Under the pieces are notes generated by a model. It saw nothing but the letters and a program-made list of their open reading frames with translations. It made no database searches and was not told the DNA's origin. Position numbers and translations under genes: made by a program. Positions 7,173 through 12,198 of a stretch of DNA of 12,198 bases are shown here, one piece after another (within the stretch, counting starts at the first letter, position 1; each line of letters starts with the position of its first letter). Origin of the DNA: Lachnospiraceae bacterium (GTDB lineage: Bacteria > Bacillota_A > Clostridia > Lachnospirales > Lachnospiraceae); the NCBI GenBank assembly GCA_017634255.1, contig JAGBNT010000087.1:1-12198 (forward strand). The letters run 5' to 3'.

Positions 7173-7313
7173 TTATAGTAAGCGAAAAAATAATTTCGCT
7201 TACTATAAGCCTCCGGCGGATGCGACCGACCGCATTAGGTGATTATTGCGGCGTTGCCGCAATTGCGGTCGGCGCGAAGTAAACGCCAAAACGAAAAGAG
7301 TTTTGTCGTTTAC
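7173..7313 (-). repeat. Three-hairpin structured element (leader RNA or small palindromic repeat)
   Basis: Hairpin 1 has perfect 15-bp arms (7173-7187 and 7194-7208) with a 6-nt loop. Hairpin 2 has outer arms GCG-A-CCGACCGCA (7222-7234) and TGCGGTCGG-CGC (7264-7275), enclosing a perfect 8-bp inner hairpin (7245-7252 with 7256-7263, GTT loop). Hairpin 3 has arms 7279-7292 and 7300-7313 (7 bp, one mismatch, 6 bp) with a 7-nt loop. Hairpins 1 and 3 both carry GTAARCG-type arms. None is followed by a U-run on either strand, so they are not ordinary intrinsic terminators. On the minus strand they lie between the predicted promoter and the epimerase start; strand assignment rests on that inference. 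Confidence 0.6.
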
Positions 7314-7317
7314 AATA

Positions 7318-7326
7318 ATTATAACA
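7318..7326 (-). promoter_or_regulatory. Predicted extended -10 promoter of the epimerase operon
   Basis: On the minus strand the sequence reads TGTTATAAT: a consensus -10 TATAAT (7323 to 7318) with an extended TG motif. No good -35 hexamer is present 17 bp upstream, as is often true of extended -10 or activator-dependent promoters. Transcription would start near 7311, leaving a leader of about 180 nt that runs through all three hairpins. Confidence 0.5.
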
Positions 7327-7360
7327 TATGTAAAATCATAAAAATAGTGGAGAAAATCGA

Positions 7361-7390
7361 AATCAACAAAAATCAACAAAAATCAACAAA
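7361..7390 (+). promoter_or_regulatory. Three tandem AATCAACAAA decamers (candidate activator site)
   Basis: Three perfect, contiguous copies occupy 7361-7370, 7371-7380 and 7381-7390. The 10-bp period places each copy on the same face of the helix. They lie roughly 50-80 bp upstream of both predicted divergent start sites (near 7311 and 7443), a typical activator position. An inverted copy overlaps the importer -35 box at 280-289. The binding protein is unknown and no regulator gene is in the window. Confidence 0.55.
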
Positions 7391-7407
7391 AAAACTTAAA
7401 TTATTTG

Positions 7408-7436
7408 TTGCATTTCAGTAGAGTTTGAGTTATTAT
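7408..7436 (+). promoter_or_regulatory. Predicted promoter of the binding-protein gene
   Basis: TTGCAT (7408-7413) and TATTAT (7431-7436) are 17 bp apart, giving a start near 7443 and a short leader of about 38 nt. The -35 is embedded in TTTGTTGCATT, resembling the TTTGTTGATT over the importer -35. A private strong promoter suits a binding protein needed in excess over its transporter. Confidence 0.6.
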
Positions 7437-7480
7437 GAAAAAGCAGTTAATGCAATAATTTTTAATGGGAGGTTAAAAAA

Positions 7481-8788
7481 ATGGTTTTGAAGAAAATCGC
7501 AGCTATCGGTCTTAGTGCACTGATGGTTGCAACAATGGTTGGATGTGGTTCTACCGGCGCAGCTCAGACAGGCGCAGCAGCAGCTGATACAGCAGTTGAC
7601 AGCGGAGCCCAGGCGGCAGAAGCAGCAGCAGAGGCTACAGAGGCAGCTCCTGCAGCAGACGAGGCAGCACCCGCAGCAGACGAGGCAGCAGCAGAGACTC
7701 CTGCAGCTCCCGCAGCAGCTTCCGGAGAGGTTATTGACGACGGTCCCGGAGCAGGCGTACATGTATTTATGTTCAAGTCTACAGGTAACAGCTTCGGCGA
7801 TCTTATGTATGAAGGCTTCTCAGAATATATGCACAGCATAGGAGAGAAGACAACTTATCAGAGCCCCGCTGAGACAACCGTTGCAGCACAGGTCCAGATG
7901 CTCGACGAGCTCATCACTCAGGGCGTTGCTTCCATAACGATCTCAACCAACGGTGATTCCGGTTATGATCAGGTGTTCAAGAAGGCTCAGGATGCAGGTA
8001 TCCCGATCATCTCTATCGACTCTGCAGCCAGCCCGGATTATCGTATTACACATGTTAACCAGGCAGAGACAAACGATATAGGCGCTTACCTTGTACAGGC
8101 AGCAGTTCTTATCAAGCTTGGCATTGACTATCCCGGAGATGGCAAGATGAAGGATACTCTTAAGACAGAGCTGGCTAACTACAGCGGAGATCCCATCAAG
8201 CTTGGCGTTCTTTCAGCAGGTATCGATACACCCGTTCAGAACGGCTGGATCGCAGCTATGGAAGAGGAGTTAAAGGACTCCATCTATTCAGGAAAAGTTG
8301 ATCCCGTTATCGACAAGAAGTATGGTAATGATGACCTTACAGAGTCTACAACTCAGGCTCAGGCATTCGTTTCCGAAGGAAAGGTTGATGCTATCATTTC
8401 TCCTACAACCATCGGTATCGTTGCAGCAGGTCAGGTATTAAAGAGCGCAAACAGCGACATCGTTCTTACAGGACTTGGACTTCCCAGCGAGATGCAGTCC
8501 TTCATGCCTGCCAGCTCTTCTGACGATGCATTCAGCTTTGTATGCCCTTACATGATGCTTTGGGACGTTATTCACCTTGGAGCAGTTGCAGGCGGCGTAC
8601 AGCAGGCTATCAAGGCAGGCACCTTTGATGGTTCCGACGGATCCACCTTCACAATGGATGCTTTCCGTGATTATCCCGCAACAGATTACTCAGGCTACAC
8701 CTACAGCGACGGCGGCACGGCTGTTCTTGCAGGCACACCTTATGTATTCTACAAGGACAACATGGCTGAGTGGGTTAACGTACTGTAA
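7481..8788 (+). CDS. Sugar ABC transporter substrate-binding lipoprotein (RhaS/RbsB-like, periplasmic-binding type 1)
   Basis: The 435-residue precursor has a signal peptide with KK at 4-5, a hydrophobic core and lipobox MVGC, so Cys22 should be lipidated and the protein held on the outer face of the membrane. Residues about 27-82 are an Ala/Glu/Pro-rich flexible linker that includes a 21-bp DNA duplication (7643-7684). The binding fold follows: first strand VHVFMFKSTGNSFGDLMYEGF (from about 93), hinge-domain elements IPIISID and LGVLSAGIDTPVQNGW, then SPTTIGIVAAGQ and TGLGLPSEM. From memory the last two resemble rhamnose-binding RhaS. It probably serves the importer at 412-3961, which lacks its own binding-protein gene. 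GGGAGG (7467-7472) sits 8 nt before the ATG. The exact sugar is not determinable. Confidence 0.92.
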   Translation: MVLKKIAAIGLSALMVATMVGCGSTGAAQTGAAAADTAVDSGAQAAEAAAEATEAAPAADEAAPAADEAAAETPAAPAAASGEVIDDGPGAGVHVFMFKSTGNSFGDLMYEGFSEYMHSIGEKTTYQSPAETTVAAQVQMLDELITQGVASITISTNGDSGYDQVFKKAQDAGIPIISIDSAASPDYRITHVNQAETNDIGAYLVQAAVLIKLGIDYPGDGKMKDTLKTELANYSGDPIKLGVLSAGIDTPVQNGWIAAMEEELKDSIYSGKVDPVIDKKYGNDDLTESTTQAQAFVSEGKVDAIISPTTIGIVAAGQVLKSANSDIVLTGLGLPSEMQSFMPASSSDDAFSFVCPYMMLWDVIHLGAVAGGVQQAIKAGTFDGSDGSTFTMDAFRDYPATDYSGYTYSDGGTAVLAGTPYVFYKDNMAEWVNVL

Positions 8789-8824
8789 TTTGTAAATTGC
8801 GATATAGTTTAACTTAGTCCAATC

Positions 8825-8867
8825 AAAAGGGCGTCTGGAGTTTCGTAAGAAAACCAGACGCCCTTTT
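8825..8867 (+). terminator. Strong intrinsic terminator after the binding-protein gene
   Basis: Arms 8825-8838 (AAAAGGGCGTCTGG) and 8854-8867 (CCAGACGCCCTTTT) pair perfectly over 14 bp. The loop itself forms TTTC-GTAA-GAAA, extending the stem. The terminal TTTT supplies a U-tract and the AAAA of the left arm would give one for the opposite strand. It cleanly separates the sugar system from the nucleoside unit. Confidence 0.9.
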
Positions 8868-8926
8868 CAGCAGCCAAAGTGCGCTCATCATAGAGTTAAA
8901 ATTTTTATAAAATATTTGCTCATAAA

Positions 8927-8955
8927 TTGCTTAATATGATGAAATCAGTTATAAT
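8927..8955 (+). promoter_or_regulatory. Predicted promoter of the nucleoside-salvage unit
   Basis: TTGCTT (8927-8932) and a consensus TATAAT (8950-8955) are exactly 17 bp apart. Transcription would start near 8962, giving a leader of about 30 nt that contains GGAGGAG. This argues against the upstream ATG at 8964, which would be almost leaderless. Confidence 0.7.
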
Positions 8956-8990
8956 CACTTCGTATGTCCTTACAGGACGTGGAGGAGAAA

Positions 8991-9881
8991 ATGGAAAATA
9001 ACGAATACGAGCTTTACAGAACAGTAAGCATAAGGGAGAAAGAAGAACTTCAAAGGCGGCTTGTCAAGGCGCGCTGTTCCTACCTTGAAAAATGGAAGAA
9101 GCTTTCCATCTTCAAGAGAAGGGATTTTGGCGGGGCCAAGGAGGTCTGCGTAATTTACGTCAATTCAAATCAGCGTGAACAGGCTGACGCTGTTCTGGAA
9201 GAGTTCCTGAATATGCGAGAGACCAGGCGCAGGAGGCGCAGAGGTTCCTCGGGTCGTCCTTCGGATGAAAGAGAAAGAAGACTCAGAAGGAGGAGCGCAG
9301 AGGTAAGGGAAGAGAGGGAGCCGGTGCAGGAGCCCCAGACTATCGCAGTAGAGAAGGTTAGCCCTTCCTCCTACGATCCCTACAGTGCTGGAGGAGAGAT
9401 TCGCGGAAGTGAGGTAAAGGCTCCCAGGAGCGTCAGGCCTTCCTATATTTCCGGAGGTGAGGACCTGCCGGAGGAAGAGGCATACAGAGAGGAAGAGCCA
9501 TTAAACAGCCAGGAGGGCTACGTGCTCGGGGACGAGTATGCCGAGTTGGACTATGAGGATGAGGGCGAAGAGGCTTCCTATGATGAGGATGAGGGCGCCT
9601 ATTCGGATGCGGATTTCGAGGACGATTACGACAGTGAAGAGGGCTATGGCTATGAAGAAGACGAGGACTCGGCCCTTTTTGACGATGATTTTGACGACAA
9701 TGATATTTATGAGGATGAGCCCCAGTACGGTGAAAGAAGGGTCATGCTCATAAATGAATCAGATAACGATGACGGATATTTTCTCGACGGCGGTCCCCGG
9801 CTCCGCGGGAGCGCGAGGGTGAGGGGCGGAGAGGGCTCTGACCCCAACAATGAATTTATAGATGATTTTAATTTTGATTAA
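8991..9881 (+). CDS. Unrecognised charge-segregated protein (basic middle, highly acidic C-terminal half)
   Basis: I do not recognise this 296-residue protein. Residues 1-75 look like a small folded domain with alternating helix and strand character: YELYRTVSIREKEELQRRL, then KEVCVIYVNSNQREQADAVLEEF. The pattern (stretch that selects a position, then a short strand and an AxxVLEEF helix) loosely recalls small signal-transducing domains such as DUF2007, but this is tentative. Residues about 79-108 are strongly basic with a run of eight near-consecutive Arg. Residues about 157-245 are dominated by Asp, Glu and Tyr, and the remainder looks disordered. No signal peptide or membrane segment is seen. 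ATG 8991 is chosen because GGAGGAG (8981-8987) precedes it; ATG 8964 has no ribosome binding site. It is 14 nt from the phosphorylase gene and probably co-transcribed. Confidence 0.8.
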   Translation: MENNEYELYRTVSIREKEELQRRLVKARCSYLEKWKKLSIFKRRDFGGAKEVCVIYVNSNQREQADAVLEEFLNMRETRRRRRRGSSGRPSDERERRLRRRSAEVREEREPVQEPQTIAVEKVSPSSYDPYSAGGEIRGSEVKAPRSVRPSYISGGEDLPEEEAYREEEPLNSQEGYVLGDEYAELDYEDEGEEASYDEDEGAYSDADFEDDYDSEEGYGYEEDEDSALFDDDFDDNDIYEDEPQYGERRVMLINESDNDDGYFLDGGPRLRGSARVRGGEGSDPNNEFIDDFNFD

Positions 9882-9895
9882 AACGGAGGCTTGCC

Positions 9896-10717
9896 ATGAG
9901 TGAGGTTTTTGAAAAGGTTAAGGGCTGCTGTGAGGCGGTCAGAAGAATAACTGATTTTGAACCGGAGATAGCGCTTGTCTTAGGTTCAGGTCTGGGAGAT
10001 TTTGCGGACAATATCGATGTCGAGGGCGAGATAGCTTATAAGGACATCTCCGGCTTTCCGGTATCCACTGCCCCCGGACACGCTGGAAAATTTATTTATG
10101 GCCGAATCGGAGATAAAAAGATTATCTGCATGAAGGGAAGGGTCCACTATTACGAGGGCTATTCCATAAGCGATGTGGTGCTTCCGGCCAGGCTTATGAA
10201 AATGCTCGGGGCAAAGGTACTTATCCTTACCAACGCCTCCGGCGGGATAAATGAAAATTTCAAGCCCGGGGATTTCATGCTCATTACGGACCACATCTCC
10301 TCTTTTGCGGTCAATCCTCTGATAGGTCCCAATATCGGAGAGCTGGGAGTGCGTTTTCCCGATATGAGCGAGATATACAACCACGAGCTTAACGATAAGA
10401 TACGTGCCGCAGCAAAGGAACTGGGCATCGATCTGAAGGAGGGAGTATATCTCCAGACAACGGGGCCTTCCTATGAAAGCCCTGCCGAGATAAGGATGTT
10501 TAAGACCCTCGGAGCGGATGCAGTCGGAATGAGCACGGTTGTGGAAGCCATTGCGGCTAATCACGCCGGCATGAAGATCTGCGGAATTTCCTGCGTGACC
10601 AACCTGGCCGCGGGGATAGCTGATTATAAGCTTACAGAGGAAGAGGTATTGGAGGCCGGCGCGGCTGCCGCCCCCAGGTTTAAGGAGCTACTTATTAAAT
10701 TTATCGGAGAAATATAA
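9896..10717 (+). CDS. punA: Purine nucleoside phosphorylase, trimeric PNP/MTAP family
   Basis: The 273-residue cytoplasmic enzyme cleaves purine nucleosides with phosphate to base plus (deoxy)ribose 1-phosphate. Motifs follow the trimeric class: GSGLGDF (30-36), His62 in PGHAG, GRVHYYEGY (81-89), NASGG (113-117), GPSYE with Glu194, GMSTVVE (211-217) and TNLAAGI with Asn236. Glu194 and Asn236 correspond to human Glu201 and Asn243, which recognise 6-oxopurines, so inosine/guanosine-type substrates are expected. The residue aligned to human His257, which contacts the ribose 5'-OH, is Glu248 (LTEEEV versus the usual LSHEEV). GGAGG (9885-9889) is 6 nt before the ATG. mtnA starts two bases after its stop, so the product sugar 1-phosphate may pass directly to that isomerase. 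Confidence 0.94.
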   Translation: MSEVFEKVKGCCEAVRRITDFEPEIALVLGSGLGDFADNIDVEGEIAYKDISGFPVSTAPGHAGKFIYGRIGDKKIICMKGRVHYYEGYSISDVVLPARLMKMLGAKVLILTNASGGINENFKPGDFMLITDHISSFAVNPLIGPNIGELGVRFPDMSEIYNHELNDKIRAAAKELGIDLKEGVYLQTTGPSYESPAEIRMFKTLGADAVGMSTVVEAIAANHAGMKICGISCVTNLAAGIADYKLTEEEVLEAGAAAAPRFKELLIKFIGEI

Positions 10718-10719
10718 TA

Positions 10720-11772
10720 ATGGAATACTTACCTTCGGACCACGTAAGACTCAGTGAGGACGGCAGGGCTGTGGTGTATCTGGACCAGTCGAAGCTGCCC
10801 TGGAAAGAGGAGTTTAAGACCGTCACTTCGATCAGGGATATGTATGAAGCGATACTCGGACTGGAGGTAAGAGGGGCTCCGTGTATCGGTGTATTTGCGG
10901 CCTATGCGATGTATGTCGCGGCTTTAAAATATGCCGATAAGGACTATGAGACCTTCAAGGAAGGCTTCCATAAGGACGGCGAATACCTGAATTCATCCAG
11001 GCCCACTGCTGTAAATTTAAGCTGGGCAATCCGACGGATGGAGGGCCTTGTGGAAGATAATTCGTCGGCCGGTGTCGGCCAGATAATCACCATGTTAAAA
11101 AATGAAGCCGAGGAGATTCACTCGGAGGATATAGGCCTGTGCCGGAGGATAGGCGAGAACGGCCTGACGCTTATTCATGACGGGGCGGCTCTACTGACGC
11201 ACTGCAACGCCGGGGCGCTTGCGACCACACGCTATGGTACGCAGCTTGCCCCTGTTTACATCGGTATGGAAAGAGGGATGCGCTTTAAGCTCTACGTCGA
11301 TGAGACGAGGCCGCTTCTGCAGGGGGCGAGGCTCACCGCCTATGAGTTGGCCCGCGCCGGTGTGGATACCACGCTGCTTTGCGACAATATGGCCGGAGAG
11401 CTCATGAAGGCGGGCAGGATAGATGCGGTGATCGTGGGAGCGGACAGGATCGCAGCCAACGGTGACACGGCAAATAAGATAGGCACCTCCGCTCTTTCAG
11501 TCCTCGCGAATTACTATCACGTACCCTTTTATGTATTTGCACCCTATTCGACTATAGACATGTCCACAGCGGGTGGAGAGGACATCGTAATAGAGCAGAG
11601 GGCGGCTGAGGAGTTGACAGAAAAATATTATGTTCACCGAATGGCTCCGGAGGGGATAAAGGTATTTAATCCGGCCTTCGATGTGACAGACCACGAGCTG
11701 ATAAGCGCCATAATAACTGACAGGGGCGTGCTTAAGAAACCCTATGACAAGTCGTTAAAGGAGATTTTTTGA
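10720..11772 (+). CDS. mtnA: MtnA-family aldose-1-phosphate isomerase (S-methyl-5-thioribose-1-phosphate isomerase)
   Basis: The 350-residue protein belongs to the MtnA/eIF2B-alpha-like isomerases, which convert a 5-substituted ribose 1-phosphate to the ribulose 1-phosphate. Signature elements are LEVRGAPCIG (48-57), SRPTAVNLSWA (93-103), CNAGALATT with catalytic Cys162, DETRPLLQGARLTAYEL (194-210), VGADRIAANGDTANKIGT with catalytic Asp242, and NPAFDVT near the end. All key residues are present and length is normal. GGAGA (10706-10710) is 9 nt before the ATG. No other methionine-salvage gene is visible; its neighbours are a nucleoside phosphorylase and a cytidine deaminase. A role on 5-deoxyribose 1-phosphate or methylthioribose 1-phosphate from nucleoside phosphorolysis is therefore at least as likely as full methionine salvage. 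Confidence 0.93.
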   Translation: MEYLPSDHVRLSEDGRAVVYLDQSKLPWKEEFKTVTSIRDMYEAILGLEVRGAPCIGVFAAYAMYVAALKYADKDYETFKEGFHKDGEYLNSSRPTAVNLSWAIRRMEGLVEDNSSAGVGQIITMLKNEAEEIHSEDIGLCRRIGENGLTLIHDGAALLTHCNAGALATTRYGTQLAPVYIGMERGMRFKLYVDETRPLLQGARLTAYELARAGVDTTLLCDNMAGELMKAGRIDAVIVGADRIAANGDTANKIGTSALSVLANYYHVPFYVFAPYSTIDMSTAGGEDIVIEQRAAEELTEKYYVHRMAPEGIKVFNPAFDVTDHELISAIITDRGVLKKPYDKSLKEIF

Positions 11773-12194
11773 TGATAGAGGAAAAGGATATTAAAAGACT
11801 TATAAGGTCCGCGTTTGAGGGGCAGGAGAGGTCATATTCCCCCTATTCCAAATACAGGGTCGGAGCTGCAATTCTTACTGCGGACGGAAGGATATTTACC
11901 GGCTGCAATATTGAGAACACGGCCTTTACCCCTGGAGATTGCGCTGAGAGGACAGCGGTCTGTAAGGCTGTGAGTGAGGGCTGTAAGGACTTTGAGGCGA
12001 TAGCGGTAGTTGGTGGAGCCAGCGGAAAGGCTCCCGACATGGCCTACCCCTGCGGAGTGTGCCGTCAGGTCCTGAGGGAGTTCGTGGAGCCGGATAAGTT
12101 TGAGGTCATAGTCGCCAGATCTGAGGATGACTATGAGAGGTACACTTTGGAAGAGCTGCTTCCAAAGAGCTTTGGCCCGGAAAATCTGGGTTAA
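11772..12194 (+). CDS. cdd: Cytidine deaminase (small, tetrameric class)
   Basis: The 140-residue zinc enzyme deaminates cytidine and deoxycytidine to uridine and deoxyuridine. The zinc site is complete: Cys57-Ala-Glu59 (catalytic Glu) and PCGVCRQ with Cys94 and Cys97. SPYSKYRVGAA and the nucleoside-binding CNIENTAF are typical. An all-Cys zinc site and this length mark the tetrameric class rather than the larger dimeric E. coli type. ATG 11772 overlaps the mtnA stop by one base (TGATG) and has AAAGGAGA (11757-11764) at good spacing. An in-frame TTG at 11769 is possible but less likely. It is the last complete gene; the window ends 4 bases after its stop. Confidence 0.95.
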   Translation: MIEEKDIKRLIRSAFEGQERSYSPYSKYRVGAAILTADGRIFTGCNIENTAFTPGDCAERTAVCKAVSEGCKDFEAIAVVGGASGKAPDMAYPCGVCRQVLREFVEPDKFEVIVARSEDDYERYTLEELLPKSFGPENLG

Positions 12195-12198
12195 TAAA

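Larger units (their letters stand above)
7129..7480. other. Divergent regulatory region between the epimerase operon and the binding-protein gene
   Basis: This 352-bp stretch has no credible gene. From left to right it contains the minus-strand ribosome binding site, a three-hairpin element (7173-7313), a minus-strand extended -10 promoter (7318-7326), three tandem decamers (7361-7390), a plus-strand promoter (7408-7436) and the ribosome binding site GGGAGG (7467-7472) of the binding-protein gene. Base composition is mosaic: the central hairpin is G+C-rich while its flanks are strongly A+T-rich. Confidence 0.75.

Noticed and set aside
7173..7208. Perfect 15-bp hairpin as an intrinsic terminator
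   Set aside because: No U-run follows on either strand, and on the minus strand it lies upstream of, not after, a gene.
7361..7390. Possible CRISPR fragment from the three repeats
   Set aside because: The units are 10 bp and contiguous, with no spacers and no cas genes; an operator array fits better.
7239..7421. 60-codon open frame in the divergent region
   Set aside because: It runs through hairpins, promoters and the tandem decamers, with low-complexity Lys/Asn/Gln product; it is a by-product of A-rich DNA.
7433..7762. 109-codon Cys-rich open frame on the minus strand
   Set aside because: Its Cys runs are just the complement of GCA/GCAG repeats in the Ala-rich linker of the binding protein; no ribosome binding site and no Cys-motif logic.
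412..8788. A wholly novel defence or mobile system in the window
   Set aside because: No transposase, integrase, nuclease, toxin or cas-like gene is present; all but one of the genes fit known transport, sugar or nucleoside families.
8964..8990. Upstream in-frame ATG for the charge-segregated protein
   Set aside because: It would lie about 2 nt from the predicted transcription start with no ribosome binding site, whereas ATG 8991 has GGAGGAG directly upstream.

Overview
The window looks like a chromosomal segment from a motile, anaerobic Firmicute, most probably a Lachnospiraceae member (Butyrivibrio/Roseburia-like). This is inferred from a flagellin 3' end with a firmicute-type C-terminus, strong GGAGG ribosome binding sites, an Ala/Glu-rich lipoprotein linker and the gene content; no rRNA or other taxonomic marker is present.

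Layout. (1) 1-102 is the 3' end of a flagellin gene, followed by a terminator-like hairpin. (2) 412-3961 is a tightly coupled operon for a sugar ABC importer of the ribose/rhamnose class: a double ATPase and two permeases. An intercistronic hairpin (3980-4027) separates it from an L-xylulokinase-like FGGY kinase (4056-5588). (3) On the opposite strand, converging on the kinase across a shared hairpin, lie an L-ribulose-5-phosphate 3-epimerase of the UlaE/SgbU family (7128-6277) and a ribulose-phosphate 3-epimerase (6264-5611). (4) Divergent from these is the gene for the importer's likely binding lipoprotein (7481-8788, RhaS-like), with its own promoter and a very clear terminator. (5) A separate transcription unit (8991-12194) holds an unrecognised charge-segregated protein, a purine nucleoside phosphorylase, an MtnA-family aldose-1-phosphate isomerase and a cytidine deaminase.

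How the genes work together. The first system probably binds a pentose, pentulose or deoxysugar outside the cell, imports it, phosphorylates it and epimerises the product toward D-xylulose 5-phosphate. Homology best fits L-xylulose/L-lyxose-type chemistry (kinase, then 3-epimerase), but the 4-epimerase that would finish that route is not here and the true substrate is unknown. The second system is nucleoside salvage: phosphorolysis gives a sugar 1-phosphate that MtnA could isomerise, and the deaminase handles cytidine.

The most interesting non-coding signal is the 352-bp divergent region 7129-7480. It has three perfect tandem copies of a decamer (7361-7390), almost equidistant from two predicted divergent promoters. 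The same decamer, inverted, overlaps the -35 box of the importer promoter, so one unseen regulator may control the whole sugar system. The same region also contains a three-hairpin element (7173-7313) that would form the leader of the epimerase transcript and may instead be a small dispersed repeat.
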